64,000 nt of DNA, from assembly GCF_963678635.1 (NCBI RefSeq), contig NC_087062.1, positions 33,827,651 through 33,891,650 on the forward strand, read 5' to 3'. The DNA is from Symsagittifera roscoffensis (Eukaryota > Xenacoelomorpha > Acoela > Convolutidae). The notes below the pieces were generated by a model. That model searched no databases. It was not told the origin of the DNA and saw nothing but the letters and a program-made list of their open reading frames with translations. Made by a program: the position numbers and the translations under genes. Position 1 is the stretch's first letter. Each line of letters opens with the position of its first letter. Below are positions 11,601-23,600 of the stretch, piece after piece.

Positions 11601-14600
11601 AGGAGAAGATCATCGCTCTGAGTCAGGAGAACGAAGAGAACATTAAAATGCGAGAGAGTGCAGTTACTGAGAAAGAAGGTGGGTGTTGTTTTTGTTGCTT
11701 ATATGTTAGATTCTAATGAAAATCTGTTTTGTATCTGTAATTTGCGCTTTTCGTTTTTTTTTTCATTTTTAAACAAAGGAAGATGAATCTAACTATATTC
11801 GAATCGGAAGTTCCGGAAGGAAAAAAAAACACTTTTAGAGGAGAGAAATCTAAAAATTACATCATCTTTGTCGTAAAAATGAAAAAAAAAAACTATATGT
11901 TTGCGATGAATTTATTCAAGTTTTTATCTGCTATTTCTAAGTATCACTTTCCTGTTGTTGTTTCTTGATAGTGAAATATTATTTCAGAGACTATAGCCAA
12001 GTACACACGTGATAAGCCGAAGATCCCTCCGAAGCCAGCCTCCATCGCCCCCGTACGCACTATGGAAGACCTGCATGCGCTGGAACAACTGGTGCTGCTG
12101 CTAAGGTGACATATTACTCACTGAGCAGAAGTTTGAAAAATACTCACTGCGCAGAAAAATGTTTTATTGGGATAGGGCTATGATCTCATGCGGTCGAAGT
12201 AAACCCGAGATGTTATTTAATGATAGCGTGTTTTTTTTTGTTTTCAGGGGTGAGTTGTCAGAGGCAAAGAAACAATTGAAGGACAATGAAACTGTGATTG
12301 AGGGTCTCGCCAGGGACTTAGCAGGCGCAAATGCACGACTCAATGATGTCGCCGGTTAGTCCGACTCAATCATATGCTATTAATTTTTTCAGATCACTAG
12401 AGAAACTACGAAAAAAAATCAAATATTTCAATCTTCCGACCACTGAAAGAGGGAAAGGGCTTGGAATTTTGTCTTCTGGTGCGTAAGCGATTCCACACAA
12501 GTTCCGAAACCACAATTAGTCATGGGTATGGGCCAGGTGGTATATCATTAGAAAACCCTTTCAATCGTGATTTGAACAAAAATAAAAAATTACAAAAATT
12601 TTCTCATTGTCCAGAAAAACCGGTTTGAAATTTTCAACTTTTAGTCTTATTTCGATCGCATAAACCGAGCGAGCAGGTTTGTAAAACTAGGTTTAAAAAT
12701 CAAAATAAGACTTGATTGAAAATGATATTTTGCAAAACCAGCATATTGGTTATAGAAAATACTGTTAAAACCCTTAATAACCGTCAAATGTTGTGTATAA
12801 CAGTCACAAAAAAATTAAACGAAGAAAATGAATGATTTTCAAAAAAAAAATCAAATTTTTCGGCAGATTTCTGCTGTTTTTGACATGAAAAAAAAATAGA
12901 TATATGTTTTTAATGCTCAAAAACTATTAACTATACCATATTTGATACAATCAAAACAAATAAAGTAACCTCTATGAACTAGCAACTGAAAAATACTGTC
13001 GAATGAATTTGAAAAAACTGCAGAAAAGCCAAAGGACAAGAACCAAAAACTGCATTTTTCAAACTTTTTGACAAAATTTGGAAACGATCAAAAATGTATA
13101 TAGATTGTGTAAACTACACGAAGACAAGCTTCTGACAAAATGTGGCGCTATTTAGCTAATGAAAGTGTAGTTACACTTGCTAAGCAAGTGTATTAGTACG
13201 AATTTTCTTTTTTTTTCCGACCTAAGTCGCAAATAAAAGTGCTATTTTTAGTGGCACTTTTGAATTGGTAGGCTGCGGTAGCAGTATAACATCACATATG
13301 GTTTGACATTTGATTAATAAAAATTGAACGCAGTTCATTCTTTTTTATTTCATCACATGAACCGAAAAAAAGTTAGTTGTTTCAAACAGCAGTACAATGA
13401 TAAAGAGGTCGATTTCAGAACTTTTCCAATTCAATGTATGTCGCAATGTTTTTGAAATGCATAATTTATACATAATTTGGCTGTATGTTTTCCGATTTAT
13501 TACATTCAAAATTGTGTCTTTTGTACTTGGTGCTACTTATGCTGCTTCGAATTGGCAATTTATTAGAATATGTAGCTGCATTATTGGTGGCTAGTTTTTG
13601 GGTATTTCAAGCATCCGTGACTGAGAGGTTAGTGCGTGAGACTCAAATTTGTTGGGTCGCAAATTCGAATCTGACACGTAGCTGAGTTTTTGCTAATTCG
13701 ATGTTTGTTACTAATTTTTCTTATTTCATTTGATAGAGCTGCTTTTTGGTCGTGTTCTCGCAAGTTTTTGCGAAGCGCAGCTTCGCCTCTGTGTTAAAAC
13801 ATTGAAAAAATGGTGATAATTAAGCCGACAAGTTAGTCGAAAAATTGAATGAATAATCGACATGTTTGATTATTGTTAATTTTTGTTACATCTGTGTTTA
13901 AATCGAAAAATTGAATGAATAATCTACATGTTTGGTTTTTGTTAATTTTAGTTGCTTAGTGTTCAAACCTCATTAAAAAGTGTACAACTAAGCGATGCAG
14001 TTTCTTGCAAAAAAATCGGACACTAGCATATGAGTAGCAAGTTAGTTTTAACTCCATTTATCCATATGGAAATTGGCCGATGTTCAAGTTTGCGCAAGCG
14101 ATGAGCACGAATTTTGGTGGGGTTTAAACCACCGACCTTCGTACTGAAAAGCAGAGACCTTATCCCTTTACTCATCGCTGTCCTTTTGTTTTTTTTTTTC
14201 ATCATTTTAATTATTCCAGGTGAGCTGAGTGAGTCTCAGAAGGAGGAGGTGGAGAGGAGTCAGGCTCTAGTTAGAGATCTGGAGGTCCAGTTGGCATCCA
14301 TCAAAGTACAAGTAGACAGCGCCCTGGCCCAGAAGCACCAGATGACACAAGATGTGGAGCAGCTCACGGTGGAGCTACAGTGAGTCATTTAAGTGAAATG
14401 AACAACAGTGTTCTCAATGTGCTTGTTCAAAAGTTTGAGCAACTGGCACAGAGATATTTCTTACTGATGTTTTTTGTATGAGATTCTCTGTGATTATTAA
14501 GCCTCAGTCTAACTTATAACCCCGTTAGGTTCCATTTGTGATAGAAATGCCACAATGGGCGCTAAATTGTGACTCACATAACTGAAAGAAATTTAAAATG

Positions 14601-17600
14601 CACGGTTGGCCGTTTTTAGAACACATTTTTGCTGTTTTAAGAACACAAAAAAAAACAAGGTTAAGATGAAACACATTTTATTGTTTTTTTTCTTCAAATA
14701 ATATTTTAAAGAAACAATGTTGGTGCTAATATAAATACGAGTTCAACTCAAATATTGATCTAATTTGTGTCTAATAATTCATCAATGTTGATTAGGTTCT
14801 ATGAATTGTATTTTGTTCACGTGTAACTGTGTCTGTGGTTGTCCTTTTATCGGTATGTCAATGTTGTCTGTGTTTCCTCTAACGTATCTGTGCCAGAGTA
14901 GCTCCACGATAGCAGTGAAGAAAGCTAGCGCTGCTCCCATGGCCAGAATATAGAACACACCAGCTACGTTTTTCAATGCAATACCCTCCGCCTCCTAAAG
15001 TTAACCTTTGGTTGATTTACCTCCATAAAAGTTTATAGATGCCGAAATATCAGTAACGACAACAAATTCACAAATTCGATCAATTTCTTTTAAGTTTGTT
15101 TTAATCACGCCCTTATTTTTGTGCATTATTCTTGTTTTTATACTTTTTTCGGAGAATTGCTGACATAAAAACACAAAAATTGACGCAGAACCGAAGCTGT
15201 ATTTCGCAAACACAAGCGATAGCACGTTAAAAAAAATAGCTCTAAAAGGTTTTAAAAAATTAAATTAGGAAAAAGGCAAAAATACGAAAAATAAAACTAT
15301 CGACTTGTGTCGGAACCGAACCCCGACCTGGACTTTAAGAGTCTCAGGTCGTCCCATCTGTGTCAAGGCAACAGTTACTTTTGAATTGCAAGTGCTATGA
15401 CACTACGCTCGTAATATGACACTACGCGCGCTAGCTTGTGTAAAAAGGCCTTTAATTTATTTTACTGATTGTTAATCAATTGACCACAACTTTTCAAAAA
15501 TAGTTCTAGAAGAAAGATGCAGCGGTGATACCAACGATGGAATTAGCCTGAAAAATTATGTGTGGATTTATATTCGCCTCACTTTTCCCCCGCCGATAGA
15601 GTCATCGTCTGCACATGCGGACTCCCCCTCGAACCACTTGGCCTTGATCTTGTCCAGTTCACCCGACTCCTGTAGCCTCAAGATACTCATGGTGATTGTC
15701 TCCAGGTAGGGTGCTCCCTTTGGAACTGCAAAAGCGTAGTTCTTCCGGTTGAACGGCTTTCCCACTGTTGTCAGTGTCTGTTCAAATATTTGTTGGAGAG
15801 ATATTACAATTTTTTGTTTACGCTGCAAAAAAAAAAGTTGAAATCATGCAGAAAATCAGCAAATTAAATGATTTCATTTTTTTCGGTTTCAAGAAAGTTC
15901 AGTGCCAGGCGAAATCGGCCATAATTTCTTTTCAAGAAATCTTAATATGAATTATAATCTGAAAATTTCTCTAAGAATCATGGAAGATATTTTGGTGCTA
16001 CTTTCTTACATTGCAGTGAAGTTTTCGATGGTACTGCAAAACAGGGTCGTCCCAAAGAAAGGCGAAGTTTCCTTCCAGAACTCTTCGGATTCCTAAAGAC
16101 AACATCATAAACTATGTTGTCTCAATGATAGCAAACTTTGCTCCTAGAATGAAGAGCAAGAGTTATGTTTGACATTCAACTCTATAGAAATTTGATTGAT
16201 AAAGGTGCAACATTTAGGTGCTACGGTTTTGAAATGTCTGAGGATGCTACCGTTAATAGCTGACCTTCATCTTCGTCATTCACCATAGGCGATGGCTCAG
16301 CAGTGTCCATGTAATTATAAATCCTCTCGTACAGAGGGTCTATTTTGGACTGCTCCTTGAAGAACTGTTCCAGACTACTCGGCGACACAGTACCGTACGG
16401 TATCCTAGTCTGACTAGCCAGACCATCCAGCGACTCAATTGGAGTCTCCATTCTGGTAACGGTCAGAAACGCTGCTAAGTTTGCAGTGTAAGTAGCGATT
16501 ATTATCAGTGTGAAGAACCACCAAAATGTCCCGAGTATCCGCCCCGAAACGCAAAGGGGCGTGGCATCTCCGCCTTGCTGCATTAGAGACGCGAGAGCAA
16601 ACCAGATAGAGTTCTTCAAGTTGAACTCGTCAGTACCTAGTTGGTTATAGCGACTAAACGGACTAAGTCGAGAAAGTACGAATAGCATCAAACCGATTCC
16701 AAATGTAGCGATTGAAATGCAGATCCAAACTTGGACTGTCAGGGGTTCAAGGAATCCAAAAATGCTGGTCGTTTTCTGTGGTTTGGGAATGAGGATGGAG
16801 ACCCCGTAGTCCATATAGGAGGCGGTGAAGTCCACTACTAATTCTCGGTCGTAGTTTCTAATCATTCCTGCCACGGCCATGTGTGCTTTCTTGTAAAGGA
16901 TGTCTCCTGAAAAATGCAACGTCATCAATTTTCAATCTATACAAAGTTTTCCAATTACACTATTTTTTTGTTTCACATGATTCATGTATAAAAAGTTCTT
17001 CATCTACGGTTTTTTTTTTCTTTTTTTTTGAGATGATGTGAAATTTTGTTTGATCACGGATTGCTTAAAAAATTCATGCACTTTCTAACCAATCAGACCA
17101 CTCCATTTGCCTCCCGCTTCCACTCCGTACTGATTATCTTCCACTTCGTATATTTCATAGTTGAACCTGTCATCGTGCAGTTCTTTCTGGATGGCCTTGA
17201 GGATGTCGATACAGCATCCCTCGTAAGACACTTGTCCGTTCTTCACTGTTTTGATTATGAACGGGTGTTCTTCAATTGTCACGATTTTCAAAGTCATGTC
17301 TTGAAGAGACGAGTAGCCAATCTATAAAATCTTAACGGTTGACGAAAACTACTATACTTTAAACTTTAAACTTGCGATTAACAGAGTTTTGCAACCAGGT
17401 ACTGGACTTTTTTTTGTTAGAAGCTTTATTCACAGAATGATCAAACTTTACCATTCCTTGAAATTTTCAATTAGTTATAAAAATGTTTAGTCAAATACAA
17501 TTTGTTTTAAATTTTCCTTTTCTCTGTGTATGAGACCCCAGTTTTTCTTAGTGCGTGTTCCTTTGAAAAATATGTATTCTTGAGATAGTCTCTCTCTTTT

Positions 17601-20600
17601 TTTAAGAACACATGGCCGTTTGATGGCTTGTAAATGGCCTTTTACTCTTCAGATTTTTAATGTAAGTTTCCCAACCTTTCCGGTTTACAAAAAATGTCAA
17701 TTGTAATTTGTTCTGCATTTTTGCTCTTTTTTAACCCTCGGATCTACCCAATTCAGAGCCTTCCCGGGGGAGAGGGCTGTCATCTGGTCATCTGTTTTCC
17801 TTAGCCGTCCTCACCTTGAGGATGTGGATTACATTAGGAACCCTCCAACCGGGAGTGAAATATTTTTGATTTTTTACCTCGAACGCCTTCTCAGTGGTGA
17901 GATTGAGTTTGCTCTCCTGGTCCCAGTGTCCGATGTCGACCCAGTGGGTGCCTGACTTGGCCGTGGACACTGTGTGTTTCAGCTTCACACTGATGTAGTC
18001 TATGAGGCTGTTGTTCTCACATCTAATCTGACCCGTCTTGCCCACCAACTCAGTGCCCTTCATCACTCTGAAATTCAATTCATTCATGTTCATTTAAATT
18101 CATCAATTATGAAGACTTTACTGTTTAAGCGCAATATTTTTCAGCGCACCATTTTCAGTTCAACCTCAAAGTTTTCTGTGTTCAAAAGTTTCAAATGTTA
18201 TTCATTTCAATTTTTGAATAGCTATTTAATTTGAGTAGTTTTTGAATTTGCGGTTTGAGACCTATGCCCTTTTCAAGGAGGGAAAGAGTGGACGAGATCC
18301 AATGTTTTCACAATCAAGGATTGACAATTCTAAGCTCAAAAATAAGTCTGAGGTCTTTTCAAACATTTTCTAACTGTTTTATGGGTCAGCCCGGAATCTT
18401 TTCCAAGCGTTTCCTTGATCTGAAAAAAAAAACATCCTTTACTAATTTTCCTGCACCAAAGACGATTTTGAGAGAATAAATACCACAATGACTAAATTGC
18501 GAGCTGAAAAAAAAATAACCACTTAGGCGCACTCCCCTATTAGTTTTTGTCACAAATTCAACAGTCGATCTGTCAAAAATGAATGTAGTGATATGGTGCC
18601 AAAAGGGAATGATTTCAAAGAAATGACAACTAGAATTGCAAGGAAAAAGGGCAAATGCCTCGCCTCTCTTTCTAAGAATGCTTCTGTACTCACAATTGCA
18701 GCTGACTTCCTGACATGAAGGGTTCAAATGTCCCACTAGTGCAGCCGACACGTTTCAGATCAGCCCACTTGATGCTGAAGCGTGTTTTGTTTGCGGTCTT
18801 AGCAGCCACCAATAAGGCGTCGTAAAAGTAGTCATAAACCCCCTGCTCCGGGTCAGCTCCAAAGGTATTTCTCCGGGTCATCGGAGTTGATGCTTTGTTG
18901 GTCTTGTACAGTCTTTTTCTCAGGATTGCCACTGCTCGGGTGGAGTTGTCAATTTTGTTCAACTCGTCTTCATCTATTTCTAAAAACCGAAGATTCTGTA
19001 GGACTCCGAATTCCTTAATAATGTTTTTGTAACCTGTGGCATACAAACGCATATCATTATTAAAACATTTGAAAAACCAGCAAAGTGATGATGATTTTTT
19101 GAAAGATGTCCAATTTTTAATTTAAAACTAATGAGCAACTGAAAAATCAACCTAATATGCTACTAACAAATGAATCAAATTATAAATGCATATTCGAACT
19201 TACCATGATTGGCAATAATCCAGTTATACTCTTTTCCCTTAACTCCCAATTCCTTAGCTGTCAACACAATCTTAAACGTGTTCTCCTGACTCGCCAAAAT
19301 GATAAAATTAAAGAACTCTCCGTCCTTAATAATATCTCTCAACCTCGTCTCCAGTATCCTTCGGTGGTCGTTTTCCAAGAACAGTTTGATTTCGTGGAAT
19401 TTGATGTCGTATGCTTTCCGTTGGATGTCCGCTTTGATTCTGAGTGCGCGTTCTCGGAATACAGTTTCATCGTAGAGTAGCACCACACTCGGCCACTGTT
19501 CTAGTCGAACTATGTCTCCTAGAAGAACGTCTACTGTGCTCCTCATGTCCACCTAGAACCATTTTTAAAAAAATTCCAATGCAGAGGAAAATTTTGCCGA
19601 GCTTATCTTTAGTTCGACCAAATTGATTTCCCTAACTCTTCCATTACGTAAAAAAGAACAGCAGACAAAAAAAATGCGCTGCTGGCTCATTTGTGAGAAA
19701 GGGAATCAACATTTTCTGAGAAGGTCTCGTTAAAACAGGCTGTTGGCCTAATGCTAACCACTCGAAGCGGTGCTTTGATAGTAAAAACCAAATTCATTTA
19801 AAATATTTATTTGCTCCGTCTCGTAAACGAATTTATTATAAGGGGAGGCCCCAAAAGGTTTTTTATTTCAAAGGAACATAACTTCCTCGTAATTTAGTAT
19901 GCGTCAAAAATGTCTCGCTTTCATTTCATAAAAATATTCTTAAGTATCAGTTTAAAGATTGACCTGAAAAGGGAAGCTGTACGAGTATGAGTTTGGGTCT
20001 CCCTGCTGCTGCTGACAGTTTCTCAGATTCACCCCTATGTGGACCACTTGCTTCTCACTCGCCAGTCCCGCCAGAGTGTAGTACGTGCTGCATGAGGTCA
20101 CTAAAATTCAAGGTCAAGAAGGTTAAACAATTGATTACTCGTAGCTCGAGTTCAGTTCATGTATCCACACGAACAAAGGCCCAATTTAGATATCTGTTCA
20201 GCTGTTTTTATAGAACCGCTGTATTGTGCCTTATTTACATCTGCATGCATCTTTTTTTCTGGTTCACAAACATTTACATGACCCTCAAGCAACGAATACT
20301 TCAATTTTTTCAATTTCAGAGTCAAACGCAATGAATCATAAAGTAAAGCGCCATTAAAAACATTATTATTTTAACTTAAATGTTCCTAACAATCAAGACT
20401 TTTAAGTTTTATTATAGTGTCTCGTCCCCAGAGTTTAAAGTTTTCGAGTTCTTTAAATTCTTTTAAAAATTTGTTCTAGATTTTATTCTCTCGCATATCT
20501 TTTTATATATTTTTTTAATTCTCTTAGTAGCTTTATTTGAATGATGTTGTTAGTTCATTCGTTTGAATGATGGTGGTTATCTTACTTGATATGAATATCC

Positions 20601-23600
20601 CCACTTCATTATACATCATCTGACAAGCATGCTGCACTGCCATATAAGGATTGACTTCTCCCAGTCTTCGTATTAGTAGCTGGATCCTGATGTCTGGCTT
20701 GTATATGTCATTGATCTGCTCCTGGATATCTCGCATGACTGCACTGTCTAGGTCTGGTCTCTCAAGAATAACGCCAATTTTGATTTCTCGATTATAGTTG
20801 GGATTAGATGTGGACGACAGTATTCCGACCATTAGTCCTAAAGCAAGTTCCTTTGTTGTTCCGACCATTTGAAACATGGGGAGGAACTTTGTATTCGGGT
20901 GCATTTTAGGTTTTAGTTTTTTTTTCCACACAAAATCAGCAACATCAAATAATCATCGGAGAGAGTTGAGTGGTATTTATCATATTAAAGCCCTTTCAGT
21001 TGTGATTAAAGCCCTTTCCCTTCCAATGACCTTAAAATTTTTTGAAAATTTTTTCCCAGTGTCGAGAAAAACCGGTTTGAAATTTTGATTTTGCGTATTA
21101 AATCGAGCGAATAAAGCGAGCTAGCAGGCTTGCGATAGCTTATTTTAATGGCTTTTGAAAAGCTTACAATTTAAGCCGTAAAAACTCAGCTTTACTCGGG
21201 TAAATTAAGTTTTTTTGAGTATTTTAGAGCCTTTTTAGAATCAAAAACTTCAAAAATTCAAAAAACTGCAAAAAAAATTGAAGTTTTTTTTATTTTTTTT
21301 TGTTTTTCTTGTTATTTTTCTTGAAAAATTGTTTTCCAATTTGCGTACTTCACTATCAGTGTCGAATACGCCTAAGCTCTTGTTTTTTGTTCAGATCCTT
21401 TTTTCACATTAAATAAAAAACACTAATTTGAAAAAAAAATCTTGTAAATTTTCTAACACTAAGGTCGGAACAGTCTGTGCTACTTGCACAGTAAATTGCT
21501 ATTCTTGTTGTTCCGACTTTCGATACGAAAGTAACGGAATTTTTGTACTCGGGGTGGGTTTTTTTTCTTCAGACAAATTTCGACTTTTAAACTAGCCATT
21601 TTTGACGGATTTTTTTTTAATCATTCGAAAGGTATTGTTGTCTTGAGCTTAAATTTGAAAAGATATTTCACCTGTGATCATTTTTCGTAAAGTTACGGGG
21701 GTTTAAAGATTGCCAATTTGGGACAATTAACGCGCGATATATTTCGCGCTATTAACGCGTAAGCGGAGAGTTAATCCGTCTTAGAAATCGTTCCAAATTG
21801 GTTGAAAGAAGCTTATTTGCCATAATTGATTTGTTACAAGGAGCGAAATCTATCCTTTTGTACTTAATATGGCGTGTGGGGGGATGATTTTTAATTTAAA
21901 AAAATTCAAATTTTAGAAAAAAAAATTTAATTTTGTTTTAATTAATTTAATTTTTTAAATGTTATTACTGCTCCATAAACATTAAAAGGCGGTCAGAACA
22001 TTCAGGGCTTCGCCCTGATACGAGCAGTCTTGTTATTTATGTAAACAAAGCAAAATATCCTGGCAAGCCGTCAATATTTCCCAGTTCTGAATTGTATTGA
22101 TCTCGACAAAGAGCTTTTTTTCATAATCTCCCCTATGTTTTGACGAAACATTTGATCGATAATGAAAGTGAAGTTACACTAAGGAAATAGTCAAAACTTG
22201 AGAAAAAGAAAGAGTACTTGCCTGTTAGAATTAACCAAGTCAAACCGGCCATCGTGAAAGTCAATATCCTGATGAAGGTAGTTTTTAATTAAATTAGCCT
22301 TTCGGTGGTTGTCTGGTATAATAACACAGAAAGTAAGCGAACTGCTCGTCTTCCTGCCTACCTTCAGCGTGTCAGATTGTCTGAATTTGTCAACTTCAAA
22401 AGGAGCTTTATGGGTCTATCAAAGACACTCTGAGGTCATAGCGGGATTCCATTAACAGGTTAGAAGATCGAATCTAATCTGCCCCGTTATCATCACCATC
22501 TAATCATGTACCTTGCGGCTCTAGAGCATTACTCGCACTACAGTGATAAAAGCGAAATAATGCATTTAAAGTGCAAATTAAATCGGTCAAAATACAAATA
22601 ACATACGAATTCTGTCTCCAAAAGAAGAACTTGAAACAGTTAACACAATTGAGTATTTTCCAACGTTCAGATGATGGACTTGAATTAAATTGGATATTTG
22701 AAATATTTTTTATGCTTTAATGAAAAATCAGAATATTCCAATCGGATTCAGTAGGAAGGAACATTGTTTGCCAAATAACACGTCCAACTTTAATATAGAA
22801 AGATTAAAAACCCAGACTTTGATTAATCCATCTGATTATCTCTTTCCATTTGCCAATAAGCATAAAAAATTACCAGCTAGAAAGTTTTGTTTCAAATTTA
22901 GCAAGAAGCAATGGATCGCGCTGCTCTAGACCAGAATGAATGCTACTATATTTAAAATTCAATGCTAGTCTCCATTTGAGATGAGACATACTTTGAAACT
23001 AAAAAAAACTTCACCATCAATCGAAATGATATAGTGATGTTGGCTGCCTATGTGTACAAGACCGGACATTTTATGGTGGGCTTTTTGTTCCGATTACTTT
23101 TAAAATTCAGCAATCACAGCTGCGCAAACTGACTACAGTCAGTATTCACGCTTTTCTGATGGATATTTTGAGATGGATACGCTCAATTATTCTGAATGGT
23201 TTCCCCAAAGTAAGATATTCATGCAAGTGATGCTATGTTAATATGAATGTGACATAAAATTCATTCTCAGTATTACCCTTAAAGATGAGTTCGTTCGTTG
23301 TCGGTCATAAAAAGTTTTCAAATAACATTTTGTTCTAATTTTGAAACCAATATTTGACTTACAAACAAACTCAGCTTTTAAATTTGGTCACCACAGAATA
23401 TTAAGACTCAGACTTATCCAATTTTACCTCTGGTTAATGCTTAGATGAAATGTTTGGGCACAATGGTCTGGTGTGACATAACTTCAGAGATAATATCACT
23501 CTGACGAGATGAAGACCTGTCATTCTTTGCGTCCATAATTTAAATTTCTGTCGTCTCCGATCTTCTTGAGTGTTCTTAGCTTATCTCAAGACAAATTTAA

